Assembly: GCF_000472965.1 (NCBI RefSeq)
Contig: NZ_AXAU01000009.1
Location: 1-64,000, forward strand
Direction: 5' to 3'
Length of the DNA: 64,000 nucleotides
Source of the DNA: Bradyrhizobium murdochi
GTDB lineage: Bacteria; Pseudomonadota; Alphaproteobacteria; Rhizobiales; Xanthobacteraceae
Made by a program: the position numbers and the translations under genes. The notes below the pieces were generated by a model. That model was not told where the DNA came from. It ran no database searches and saw only the letters and a program-made list of their open reading frames with translations. Below are positions 51,856-60,420 of the stretch, one piece after another (the first letter of the stretch is position 1; each line of letters begins with the position of its first letter).

Positions 51856-52626
51856 ATGGCGGGCGAAATCTCCGACGCGATCATCCGGGTGCGCGACATC
51901 ACCGTGCAATTTGGCAAGACGCGGGTGCTCGACGGACTCAACCTCGACGTCAAGCGCGGCGAGATCTTGGGATTTGTCGGTCCGTCAGGCGCCGGAAAAT
52001 CGGTGCTGACGCGCACCATCATCGGCCTGGTGCCCAAGCTCAGTGGACGCATCGAGGTGTTCGGCGTCGATCTCGATGCAGCGAGCGCCTCCGAGCGCCG
52101 CGGCGTCGAGCGCCGCTGGGGCATCCTGTTTCAGCAAGGCGCGCTGTTTTCTTCGCTCACTGTGCGGCAAAACATCCAGTTTCCGGTGCGCGAATATCTC
52201 AACGTCTCGCAGCGGCTGCTCGACGAGATCATGGTGGCCAAGCTCGGCATGGTGGGCCTGCGGCCCGAAGTCGCCGACCGCTATCCGTCCGAACTATCGG
52301 GCGGCATGATCAAGCGCGTGGCGCTCGCCCGCGCACTGGCGCTCGACCCCGAGCTGGTGTTCCTGGACGAGCCGACCTCAGGTCTCGATCCGATCGGCGC
52401 CGGGGACTTCGACGAACTGGTGCGCACCCTGCAGCGTACTTTGGGCCTGACGGTTTTCATGGTAACCCATGATCTCGACAGCCTTTATACGGCCTGCGAC
52501 CGCATCGCGGTTTTAGGGAACGGTAAGATCATTGCTGCAGGATCGATTGCCGATATGCAGGCCTCGCAGCATCCTTGGCTGAGGCAATATTTTCACGGCA
52601 AGCGCGCCCGCGCTGTGATGGGCTAG
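51856..52626 (+). CDS. mlaF: MlaF-type lipid transport ATPase
   Basis: This 256-residue ABC ATPase has Walker A GPSGAGKS near residue 44, the signature LSGGMIKRVALARAL, Walker B LVFLDEPTSGLDP and the switch VTHDLD. LSGGM instead of LSGGQ and GILFQQGALFSSLTV before it are usual for MlaF. The preferred ATG at 51856 follows the mlaE stop by two bases; a GTG at 51850 overlaps that stop but is too close to the ribosome site. It powers the MlaE permease. Confidence 0.95.
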   Translation: MAGEISDAIIRVRDITVQFGKTRVLDGLNLDVKRGEILGFVGPSGAGKSVLTRTIIGLVPKLSGRIEVFGVDLDAASASERRGVERRWGILFQQGALFSSLTVRQNIQFPVREYLNVSQRLLDEIMVAKLGMVGLRPEVADRYPSELSGGMIKRVALARALALDPELVFLDEPTSGLDPIGAGDFDELVRTLQRTLGLTVFMVTHDLDSLYTACDRIAVLGNGKIIAAGSIADMQASQHPWLRQYFHGKRARAVMG

Positions 52627-52631
52627 GGCCC

Positions 52632-52670
52632 CCAAAAGTGTGATCGGTTTTTCGGATCAGATCGTGCTCA
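52632..52670. repeat. Diverged copy of the GAGCATGATC palindromic repeat inside the mla operon
   Basis: CAAAAGTG, GATCGG, TTTTTCGGATCAG and GATCGTGCTC follow the same order as the inner and right parts of the intact copy at 2736, with several changes. It occupies the 110-base gap between mlaF and mlaD. Confidence 0.6.
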
Positions 52671-52736
52671 AACATGAGATAAATGACGGGTCTATCGGCG
52701 ACGCTGGATAGACCTGATTTCGGAGTACCTTGAATT

Positions 52737-53621
52737 ATGGAAACGCGGGCGAATTACGTCCTGATCGGGGCCTTCACGCTGGCGGTGATCGCCGCCGCAT
52801 TCGGCTTCGTGCTGTGGTTTCAGAGCCTGCACACCACCAAGCAGCGCAGCCCGATCCGCATTGTGTTCGAAGGCCCGGCGTCCGGGTTGCGCAATGGCGG
52901 TAGCGTCAACTTTAACGGTATCCGGATAGGGGAGGTTGTCTCAGTCAAACTTGACAATCCGCGGCGCGTGGTCGCGCTGGCGATGGTCGAGAACAATGCC
53001 CCGATCCGGAAAGACACCCTCGTCGGTCTCGAATTCCAGGGGCTGACCGGCGTCGCGGCGATCTCGCTGAAGGGCGGCGAGGAGAGCGCTCCTGCGGTGC
53101 CGCTGGACGAAGATGGCGTGCCGATGCTGACCGCCGACCCGGGCGCGCTGCAGGATGTCACGGAGTCGATCCGCGCCACGCTGCAGAACGTCAACCGGCT
53201 TGTCGCCGATAATCAGGAATCGGTGAAGAACTCGCTGCGAAACCTCGAGACCTTCACGGCTGCGCTCGCGCGCAACTCCGAGAAGATCGACAACGTCATG
53301 CTCAGGGTCGATGGCGTCATAGGCAAAGCCGACAGTCTCATGCTTGGGCTCAACACTATCGCAGGCGGCGCTGCCGGCGGCGAACTGAATCTCATGGTAA
53401 AGTCGATCCGCGAACTGGCCGAGGATTTCGACAAGCGGTCAGGCGCACTGATGGCCGATGGCCGCCGCACCCTCTCCGACATCAGCCGCGCCGTGAACAA
53501 TTTCGACCGCAACCCGACCCGGGTGATTTTCGGGGGAGGCAGCAGCAGCAACAGCCAGGCAGCGGCGCCGCCTCCGCAACCTGCGGCGGCCCCAAGGGTG
53601 CCGAACGGGCAGAAGCGGTAG
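52737..53621 (+). CDS. mlaD: MlaD-type MCE domain lipid-binding protein
   Basis: This 294-residue protein has one N-terminal membrane helix (about 8-28), an MCE domain (about 38-120) with GLRNGGSVNFNGIRIGEV and the pore-loop pattern GLEFQGLTGVAAISLKGG, then a long helical tail and a Pro/Ala/Ser-rich end. Two helices of the tail (ATLQNVNRLVADNQESVKNS and following) are typical for rhizobial MCE proteins. It forms a ring that passes lipids between MlaE and the periplasm. There is no MlaC or MlaA in the window. Confidence 0.94.
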   Translation: METRANYVLIGAFTLAVIAAAFGFVLWFQSLHTTKQRSPIRIVFEGPASGLRNGGSVNFNGIRIGEVVSVKLDNPRRVVALAMVENNAPIRKDTLVGLEFQGLTGVAAISLKGGEESAPAVPLDEDGVPMLTADPGALQDVTESIRATLQNVNRLVADNQESVKNSLRNLETFTAALARNSEKIDNVMLRVDGVIGKADSLMLGLNTIAGGAAGGELNLMVKSIRELAEDFDKRSGALMADGRRTLSDISRAVNNFDRNPTRVIFGGGSSSNSQAAAPPPQPAAAPRVPNGQKR

Positions 53622-53665
53622 TGAATGGCGAATGGCGAGTAGCGAATACAATTGCTGCGAGCAGC

Positions 53666-53784
53666 GTCATTGCGAGCCACCCGGTCGGCGCGAAGCGCCG
53701 CCGGATGACAGGCTCCGCGAAGCAATCCATTTCGCCACTTGCGGAGGCATGGATTGCTTCGCGCGCTTCGCTCCTCGCAATGAC
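53666..53784. repeat. Large inverted repeat element between mlaD and the GPR-like gene
   Basis: Outer arms GTCATTGCGAG and CTCGCAATGAC are perfect 11-bp inverted copies. Inner arms AGCAATCCAT (53721-53730) and ATGGATTGCT (53749-53758) are also perfect. GCGCGAAGCGC lies in the left part. This matches a class of intergenic repeat frequent in Bradyrhizobium relatives. No gene is supported in the 291 bases around it. Confidence 0.8.
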
Positions 53785-53859
53785 GATTGGCTAACGGAAT
53801 TGCTCGACCTCATTTCGCACGATCGTCGATAACGTGTTCAGGTTGCAGGGTTTCAAAAC

Positions 53860-53887
53860 AAAACGGAGGCATCGCTGCCTCCGTTTT
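53860..53887. terminator. Bidirectional terminator between mlaD and the GPR-like gene
   Basis: Perfect 12-bp arms (AAAACGGAGGCA and TGCCTCCGTTTT) close a TCGC loop, with A and T runs on both sides, serving two convergent genes. Confidence 0.9.
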
Positions 53888-53912
53888 CTTTTCGCTATTC
53901 GCCACTCGCTGC

Positions 53913-56900
53913 TTACCCCAGCCGTCCCGCTGCGTGCGCGAGCAGGGTGTAGACCAGCCCGGTCTCCGAGGTGAGGTGGCCGCGCAGCGCCTGCGGCCCG
54001 CGATCCTCGCGAGCAACTTCGTCCAAGAGCCGTTCGAACTCGGCGATATAGCGATCGACCGTCTGCTTGAAGCTGCGGTCGGCGCGATATTTGCGGGCGA
54101 CCTCATCGAACGCCTTCTGGCCGGCCGGCGTGTAGAGGCGTTTAGAGAACGCCTTGCTCTCGCCGCGCTGGTAGCGATCCCACATTTCGGCGGCGAGGTT
54201 GCGATCCATCAACCGGCCGATGTCGAGCGACAGCGACTCCAGCGGATTGACCGGGGCTTGCGGCGGGCGGCCACGGGGAGCCTCGCGTCCTGTACCTGCG
54301 TCGGTGCGGTGGAGCAGGTCGGACAGCCATCCATCGCCGCGTCCGGCATCCTGGCTCACCGGACTGACCGGCGGGGCTTCGGCGCGGCGCGGAGCGGGCA
54401 TGCCGAGATCCGGCGGCGGCAGCGTCGAGGCGCTGCCGGCCTCGCGCATCCGCACTTCGTTGCGGCCGCCGGCGGCTGCTGCCATCACGGGCTCTTCCTG
54501 GCGTTGCACGCTGGCGCGGCCGGAGGTCACGACGTCGAGACCGCGGCCATGATGCGCGACAATCCGGTTGAGCTCGGCAAGCGCCTCGATCTGGTCGACG
54601 ATCACCTTGCGCATCTGCGCGGTGTTGTCAGCCGCTTCCTGCGGCATCTCGAGCACGCCGCGGCGCAACTCGTTGCGCGTCGCCTCGAGTTCCTGATGCA
54701 TTTCAGCGGCCATCTGCTTCATGGACTGTACCATCGCAGCGAACTTCTCGGTCGACTGCTTGAACATCGCATCGGTTTCATGCGTGCTCTGTTGGTACAG
54801 ATCGTTCATGGCGTCGAGGGTCTGCTGCCGCTCGTTTTCGGCCGCAGCGCGCACGGCTTCGAACTGGCGGCTAATCGCGGCCGATCCCGCGCCGGCGGTT
54901 TCCGCCACGACGCGCGCGATATCACGGGCGCGTTCTTCTGCCGCGGCAAGCGATTCGTCGAGCAAGCCGGTGAAGCGCGACAGCCGCTGGTCGAGATCGG
55001 TTGTGCGCAGGTCGATGGTGGTCACCAGCGATTCGAGCTGCGATTTGCGGTCGGCGACGGACGTCGAGGTGGAGCGGTTGGCCTGTTCGACCACGCCGGC
55101 TGCTTCGACCAGCTCCTTGCCGTGCTTTTCGAACTCGCTCGACAGCGCGCCGAGATCCTCCAGCGCCTTCGTCGTCTTGGAGTTGAACACGGTCAACTGG
55201 TCTTCCAGCGTCTGTGTCGCGACGCCGTTGCGCGCGGTCACGTCGTTCATCGCGGATACGAAGTCGGCCACGCGGGTCACCAGCGCGCGTTCCAGCGAGT
55301 TGAGATTGTCGTGGGCGCCGGTCAGCACTTCCTGCAGCAGGATGTTGCCTTCACGCAGCCGCTCGAACAGCGCCACCGTGTCGGTGCGCAGGATCTTGCT
55401 GGTCTCCTGCATTTCGGTGACGGCGGCGATCGATACCTGGCGCGACTGGTCGATGGCCGAGCGCGACGCCTGCTCGAGGTCCTTCAGCGACTTGGCTACC
55501 GCGCCGGTGGCGAGGTCGCCTGCGGTGGTAATCGTGCGCGCGACTTCCGAACCGTGGGTCGACATCGATTGCGAGAACGCCTGGCCGCGTGTTTCGATCG
55601 ATTTCAGGGCGTCGCCGGTGACACGGTCGATGTCTGTCGTCAGTTGCGTGGTCCTGGCGCTGAGCGCCTCGACCAACGAACCGCGGCGGCTGTCGACGAT
55701 CTGCGCCAGACGGTCGGTCTGCTGCTGGACGTAGGTGACGATTTCGTCAGTCTTGCCGGTCATCGTCGAGCCGAAATTGCTGCTCGCGGCGAGCACCGAA
55801 CGTTCGATATCGGCCGAGGTCGATTTGACCTTGGAGCTGACCTCGTTCGTCGCGGCGACCAGCACGCTCTGCGCGTTCTGCGCGGTGGTCTGGATGGTAT
55901 CGGTCGTGCTGGCGGTGACGACGCCGAGCGAACGCTCCATGTCGGCGGCGATCGCCTTGATCTGGTTAGCGGCCTCGGCAGAGGTCGCAGAGAACGAGTT
56001 CTGGGCCTCGCGCGCGGTGCCGAGGATGGAGGCCGCAGTGTCGGTACCGACGGAAGTCAGCGTGCGTTCGACGTCGATCGCCAGCGACTTGACGTGGTTG
56101 GCGGCTTCCGTCGATGCCGTGATCAACGCGTTCTGGGCTTCGCGTGCGCCCGACGTGATCGATTCAGCGGTGGCATTGCCGGCCATCGAGAGCGAACGCT
56201 CCATGTCGGCGGCGAGCGCCTTGACTTGGGTCGATGCCTCGGCGGACGCGTTCATCAGGGTATTCTGAGCCTCGCGGGCGCCTGCCGTGATCGCCTCGGC
56301 GGTCGCCGTGCCGGCGGCCGAGAGGGAACGCTCGACGTCGGCTGCAAGCGACTTGACCTGATTGGCGGCCTCGGTGGAGGCGGCGACCAAGGTGCTCTGC
56401 GCTTCACGGGCGCCTGCGGTGACGGCTTCGGCGGTTGTCGTCCCGGCGAGCGACAGCGAGCGCTCGACGTCGATGGCAAGCGACTTGACGTGGCTTGCGG
56501 CCTCAGTGGACGCGGTCACCAGCGTGGTCTGCGCCTCGCGCGCGCCGGCGAGAACCGATGCGGCCGTGGCGTCGCCTGCGGCCGAGAGGGTGCGCTCGAC
56601 GTCGGCGGCGAGAGATTTGATTTGGGCGGCAGCCTCGGAGGATGCGGACACCAGCGTGGTCTGGGCATCTTTGGCGCTGGTCAGGATCGAAGCGGCCGCG
56701 CCGGTGCCCACCGCGGTGAGGGCGGTCTCGACCTCGGCCGAGGTCAGTTTGAGTTGCGCGCCGACATCGGAGGAAACCGTCAGCAGCGCCTGCTGCGCGC
56801 TGCGTGCCCCGGTCTGGATGGTCTCGGAGGTATTGACCACGAGGTTGGTCAGAGAACGTTCGGCGTCCTCGACATGCGACTTGATGCCGGAGGAAAGCAT

Positions 56901-59180
56901 CTCGGCGCGCGACATCAGATCTTCGCTGGCCTGGCGGCCGCTGCTTTCGATCCGGCCGGCCACAGCCTCGATGCGCGAACCGAGCAGATCCTCAAATTGC
57001 GCCACGCGGGTGTCGATGTCGCTGGCGATGGCGCCGACCCTGGTCTCGACGCCGTTGGCAATGTCGCCGACGCGGGTTTCGATGCCCCGATGAATTTCCT
57101 GGAAGCGCGCCTGGATGGTGTCGGTCAAATGGGCGCTGCGACCGTCGATGGTCTCGGTGACGTTGGCAATGCGATGGTCGACCGCGGCAATCGCCTGTGC
57201 AGTGCCCTCGGTCAGCGAGGAGGTGAGCAGAGCGAGCCGCTGGTCGATCGACTGGATCGCCTGCGCCGCGCCATCGGTCAACGAGGTTGCCAGCGTGCCG
57301 AGGCGGCCGTCGATGGCTTCGGTGACGGATTTGGCGCGGGTGTCGAAAGTGGTTTCCAGCGATTTCAGGCGGCCGTCGATGGTCTCGTCGAACGACTTGA
57401 TCTTGCTGTCGAGCGAAGCGTCGAGACTGTTGACCCGGGTGCCGAGCTGGGTTTCGAACTGCAGCAGCCGCTGATCGAGCGAAGCGGTGATCTCGCCGCT
57501 GTTCGAGACCAGGCGGGTGTCGAAAGTGTCGACGTAGTTCTTCAGGTTGTCCGATATCTCCTGGGTCCGCTGGCCCATGCGCTCAACGATCTCGCCGCCA
57601 AAGGTTTTGACGGTGCGGTCGAATTCGGAGATGTGCCGCGTGATCAGCGCGCCCAGCGTGCCGCTGTCGCGGGCGAACTTTTCCGAAAGCTCCGAGCCCT
57701 GGTTCTTCACCAGCTCGTCGAAAGCGTTCATCTGCAGGGCGAGGCTGTCGTGCGCGTTCTCGGTCTGGCTGATCACCTTGGCGACCAGCGTGTTCACGGT
57801 CACGTCCAGCGCGTCACTGGCCTTGTCGCCGGAGGTGAGAATGCGGCTCGCGAGGCGGTTGCCGGCGTCGTCGATCTTGCTGACGAGATCACCTGAGCGC
57901 AACTCGAGCTCGAGCAACAGCGAGTCGGACGAATTCTTCAGGGAGTCGTGGACCTGCTCGGTGCGGTCCGAGATGCCGTCGACGATGGTCGAGGAGCGCT
58001 GCTCGAATTCGCTGGTGATGCGATCGAGGCGCTCGTTCAGCATCTCATGGACGCGATCGGCCAGATCGACGAACTCGTCATGGACATGACCGGTCTTGAA
58101 GTTGAGGCTGGTGGTCAGCCGCTCGGAAGCGTCGAGCACGGCACGCGTGGTCTCGGCGCTGGCTTCTTCCAGACGATCAAGCAGGTCGCCGCCGCGCTCG
58201 CCGAGCGCGAGGATCATGTTGTCGCCGGCGTGGCTCAAGGCGCTCGTGATGTGCTGGCCGCGCTCTTCCAGTGCGCCGGTGATGCTTTTTGCGACCTCGT
58301 CGACGCGCGAGGCGATCGCATCCGAGATCAGCGCGATGTCGTGGCGCAAGTCGATCTGGACGCCGGAGATGGCGCTGCGAACCTGCTCGGCCTGGCCGAC
58401 CAGATTGTCGCGCTGATGGGCGATATCCTGCAGGAGCGCGCGAATGCGAACTTCGTTGTCGCTATAGGCGCGCTCCAGCGCTGCGACTTCATTGGCAACC
58501 AGCGTTTCCAGCTCGCCGGCGCGCGCGATCGCGCGCTCGACGCCGTCGCCCATCGCGGCGACTTCACGGCGGATTGCCTGACCGACAGTCACCATCGAAT
58601 CGGCGGCGGCCCCCTCGGGCTCGGAGAAGCGGATCGCGACCTGCGCCATCGACTGCGCGATCATCCGCATTTCCTGGCCGCGCCAGGCGAGGCTGGCGAG
58701 GAAGTAGAACAAGAGCACCGGCGCAAAGAACAACGCCGCAAGCCCGGCGAGCACCAGCACGCCGCCGCTCTGTCCAATCGCCGCCTGCAGCGAGGGCAGG
58801 AAGCTAACGGTCAGAAGGGCGCAACCGAGCACCCAGACGCCGCCAAACACGGTGGCAAGCGTATAGACGCTGCGGGCAGGATGGTTCTTCTGGATCGCCT
58901 GCAGAATCTGTCCGATGGTTTCGCGATCATCGTTGGCGGCGCGGCGCGGGCCGCGCGGCTCGTCGATCGAATCAAACGCCGGTCGATCGGCGCCTGCGCG
59001 CGTGTCGAACTGCGTTTCTGAATAGGGCGGCGCGGCGGTGGGCATGATCGGCTGCGTGAGTTCGCCGCCGATCGAATTTCGGCTGGGCTCGACGTTCGTA
59101 TCGCTGATGTTGAGCGCTTCCTGAATGGCGGAGAGCGCGACCTCAGTGGGATCTTTGACCTTCTTGGGATTGTTCGCCAT
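53913..59180 (-). CDS. Giant apolipoprotein-like polar growth protein (GPR/RgsE-like)
   Basis: This 1,755-residue protein has a polar N-terminal tail, two membrane helices (about 105-128 and 140-166), then about 1,300 residues of nearly pure helix, and a compact conserved-looking C-terminal domain (about 1,640-1,755, RDYQRGESKAFSKRLYTP-like). The helical region has two exact registers: nine 22-residue units (579-776) and eight 44-residue units (791-1142). The architecture matches GROWTH POLE RING protein of Agrobacterium and RgsE of Sinorhizobium, which organise unipolar growth in Hyphomicrobiales. Function here is by that similarity. It is sometimes annotated as apolipoprotein or kinesin-like. 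A CtrA-like site lies 175 bases upstream. Confidence 0.85.
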   Translation of the reverse strand: MANNPKKVKDPTEVALSAIQEALNISDTNVEPSRNSIGGELTQPIMPTAAPPYSETQFDTRAGADRPAFDSIDEPRGPRRAANDDRETIGQILQAIQKNHPARSVYTLATVFGGVWVLGCALLTVSFLPSLQAAIGQSGGVLVLAGLAALFFAPVLLFYFLASLAWRGQEMRMIAQSMAQVAIRFSEPEGAAADSMVTVGQAIRREVAAMGDGVERAIARAGELETLVANEVAALERAYSDNEVRIRALLQDIAHQRDNLVGQAEQVRSAISGVQIDLRHDIALISDAIASRVDEVAKSITGALEERGQHITSALSHAGDNMILALGERGGDLLDRLEEASAETTRAVLDASERLTTSLNFKTGHVHDEFVDLADRVHEMLNERLDRITSEFEQRSSTIVDGISDRTEQVHDSLKNSSDSLLLELELRSGDLVSKIDDAGNRLASRILTSGDKASDALDVTVNTLVAKVISQTENAHDSLALQMNAFDELVKNQGSELSEKFARDSGTLGALITRHISEFDRTVKTFGGEIVERMGQRTQEISDNLKNYVDTFDTRLVSNSGEITASLDQRLLQFETQLGTRVNSLDASLDSKIKSFDETIDGRLKSLETTFDTRAKSVTEAIDGRLGTLATSLTDGAAQAIQSIDQRLALLTSSLTEGTAQAIAAVDHRIANVTETIDGRSAHLTDTIQARFQEIHRGIETRVGDIANGVETRVGAIASDIDTRVAQFEDLLGSRIEAVAGRIESSGRQASEDLMSRAEMLSSGIKSHVEDAERSLTNLVVNTSETIQTGARSAQQALLTVSSDVGAQLKLTSAEVETALTAVGTGAAASILTSAKDAQTTLVSASSEAAAQIKSLAADVERTLSAAGDATAASVLAGAREAQTTLVTASTEAASHVKSLAIDVERSLSLAGTTTAEAVTAGAREAQSTLVAASTEAANQVKSLAADVERSLSAAGTATAEAITAGAREAQNTLMNASAEASTQVKALAADMERSLSMAGNATAESITSGAREAQNALITASTEAANHVKSLAIDVERTLTSVGTDTAASILGTAREAQNSFSATSAEAANQIKAIAADMERSLGVVTASTTDTIQTTAQNAQSVLVAATNEVSSKVKSTSADIERSVLAASSNFGSTMTGKTDEIVTYVQQQTDRLAQIVDSRRGSLVEALSARTTQLTTDIDRVTGDALKSIETRGQAFSQSMSTHGSEVARTITTAGDLATGAVAKSLKDLEQASRSAIDQSRQVSIAAVTEMQETSKILRTDTVALFERLREGNILLQEVLTGAHDNLNSLERALVTRVADFVSAMNDVTARNGVATQTLEDQLTVFNSKTTKALEDLGALSSEFEKHGKELVEAAGVVEQANRSTSTSVADRKSQLESLVTTIDLRTTDLDQRLSRFTGLLDESLAAAEERARDIARVVAETAGAGSAAISRQFEAVRAAAENERQQTLDAMNDLYQQSTHETDAMFKQSTEKFAAMVQSMKQMAAEMHQELEATRNELRRGVLEMPQEAADNTAQMRKVIVDQIEALAELNRIVAHHGRGLDVVTSGRASVQRQEEPVMAAAAGGRNEVRMREAGSASTLPPPDLGMPAPRRAEAPPVSPVSQDAGRGDGWLSDLLHRTDAGTGREAPRGRPPQAPVNPLESLSLDIGRLMDRNLAAEMWDRYQRGESKAFSKRLYTPAGQKAFDEVARKYRADRSFKQTVDRYIAEFERLLDEVAREDRGPQALRGHLTSETGLVYTLLAHAAGRLG
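55755..56810 (-). repeat. Eight 132-bp coding units (44 residues each) in the GPR-like gene
   Basis: Units begin at residues 791, 835, 879, 923, 967, 1011, 1055 and 1099 with no insertion or deletion. The consensus starts GAREAQ and contains (A/S)LAxDxERSL. The 44-residue period equals four turns of an 11-residue (hendecad) pattern. Confidence 0.9.
56853..57446 (-). repeat. Nine 66-bp coding units (22 residues each) in the GPR-like gene
   Basis: A four-residue mark, hydrophobic-x-x-Arg (such as IDGR, IDQR, VETR), recurs at residues 579, 601, 623, 645, 667, 689, 711, 733 and 755, always 22 apart. This is the apolipoprotein A-type spacing and is half the 44-residue unit that follows. Confidence 0.85.
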
Positions 59181-59595
59181 GTGCAGTCCGAGCCCTCTTA
59201 AACTTACGCATCCGGCCGCTCTGGCAAAAATGCCCCCGCAAGCTCGAAGCCGGATTCATAATCCCCCGCGGACCGCAAGCATGCCCGCCGGCAGCTTGTC
59301 CGCTACATCCGCGAACATCCTATTGGTTGAGCGATACGAATGAAATGGCCGTGATTAAGACTTTCTTAATCATCGTTAACAGCTTTGTTCCTTAAGGCCC
59401 TAAGGATACACAGTTTTTTGGAACCGAATCTGGGATCGGGGTGGATTGTTGGCAAAAACAAGGCAAAGTTGCGGCGCATTCCGAGAACGTTCCGTTAACC
59501 GCGTTGTGATTGGCTGACCAAAATGCCCTCCGGGAATCACGCGGCGGGGCGATCCGGACCTTGCCGTGCCGCTTCATCTCGAACGGGTAGAATGG
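59181..59595. other. Intergenic region, 415 bases, between divergent GPR-like and Hpt genes
   Basis: No gene is supported. The stretch 59340-59410 is AT-rich and holds a CtrA-like site, a TTAAC, and a short inverted repeat TCCTTA/TAAGGA (59388-59405). Promoters for both divergent genes should be here. Confidence 0.65.
59353..59371. promoter_or_regulatory. CtrA-like box (TTAA-N7-TTAA) inside a perfect palindrome
   Basis: GATTAAGA and TCTTAATC are exact 8-bp inverted copies around CTT. Within them, TTAA at 59355-59358 and TTAA at 59366-59369 are separated by seven bases, the CtrA consensus spacing. A further TTAAC starts at 59376. The site lies between the GPR-like and Hpt genes. Confidence 0.6.
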
Positions 59596-59943
59596 ATGCC
59601 ATCGCCACCGCTGGTTCCCGGCGACGGGCCGATTGATTTCGAACATCTCGATCGCATGACGTTCAGCGATGCTGGCCTCGAGCGGGAGGTATTGACGATG
59701 TTCTCGGCCCAATCGGCAAGACTGGTGCACAGGCTCGCCGCCATGCCAGCGGATGCCGGCGCGCTGGCGCACACGCTCAAGGGTTCGGCCCGTGCGATCG
59801 GCGCCTTTGCGGTCGCGGACGCCGCAGCCCGGCTGGAGGCGGCAATCGCTGGCGGCTCCGACGCATCAGCGCCGCTCGCCGAACTGGGCGAGGCGGTTGC
59901 GCAGGCGCGGGCAGCGATCGAAGCGGTTCTGCATCGTTCCTGA
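59596..59943 (+). CDS. Single-domain histidine phosphotransfer (Hpt) protein
   Basis: This 115-residue protein is one Hpt helical bundle. The phosphorylation site is His59 in AHTLKGSARAIGA, the standard HxLKGS motif. It has no kinase or receiver domain, so it would shuttle phosphate in a relay. ChpT, the CtrA phosphotransferase, is a different and larger type. Two starts are possible: GTG 59566, adding ten residues, and ATG 59596; neither has a good ribosome site. Its position beside a CtrA-like box and opposite a polar growth gene hints at a cell-cycle or polarity link, as inference only. Confidence 0.82.
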   Translation: MPSPPLVPGDGPIDFEHLDRMTFSDAGLEREVLTMFSAQSARLVHRLAAMPADAGALAHTLKGSARAIGAFAVADAAARLEAAIAGGSDASAPLAELGEAVAQARAAIEAVLHRS

Positions 59944-60074
59944 ACGGAAAGCGGTCCGGATCGGCCAAAATCCCGGTAAAATGCTGCCTCAGGTTTTCGT
60001 CCCGACCGCTGGCGCTGTGCGTATCGACCCGTTATAGGACTGCCGGGACTCCTATTCCGGCAGCACGAGCGATC

Positions 60075-60395
60075 ATGGCCAAAATCCACTTTATCGACCA
60101 CACGGGCGAAAAACGAACCATTGAAGTCGAGAACGGCGCGACCGTGATGGAAGCCGCGATCCGCAACGCCATTCCAGGCATCGAAGCCGAATGCGGCGGA
60201 GCCTGCGCCTGCGCAACCTGTCACGTCTATGTCGACGAAGCCTGGCGCGAGAAGGTCGGCGCACCGACTCCGATGGAAGAAGACATGCTGGATTTCGGTT
60301 TCGACGTGCGGCCGAACTCGCGCCTGTCGTGCCAGATCAAGGTGAGCGACGACCTTGACGGTCTCGTGGTGTCGACGCCGGAACGGCAGGCCTGA
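60075..60395 (+). CDS. [2Fe-2S] ferredoxin, adrenodoxin/FdxB type
   Basis: This 106-residue electron carrier has the cluster cysteines Cys40, Cys46, Cys49 (C-x5-C-x2-C) and Cys86, with an extra Cys44 inside the loop. ECGGACACATCHVYV and RLSCQI are typical of the adrenodoxin-like group used in iron-sulfur assembly or with P450 and Rieske enzymes. It stands about 640 bases from a ferredoxin-NADP reductase gene in the same direction, with one gene between on the other strand; that reductase may be its partner. Confidence 0.93.
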   Translation: MAKIHFIDHTGEKRTIEVENGATVMEAAIRNAIPGIEAECGGACACATCHVYVDEAWREKVGAPTPMEEDMLDFGFDVRPNSRLSCQIKVSDDLDGLVVSTPERQA

Positions 60396-60420
60396 ACTCC
60401 GGAAGACGTCGCCGCGCGCT

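Noticed and set aside
53632..53832. A 66-codon open frame after mlaD
   Set aside because: It is contained in the inverted repeat element and has no plausible start signal.
53787..57896. A 1,369-codon open frame on the plus strand, opposite the GPR-like gene
   Set aside because: It is antisense to the repeat-rich coding region, is Arg/Gly/His-rich, shows no domain, and arises from high GC and repetitive codons.
59392..59772. A 126-codon open frame opposite the Hpt gene
   Set aside because: It has no domain or ribosome site and overlaps the Hpt coding sequence and its promoter region.
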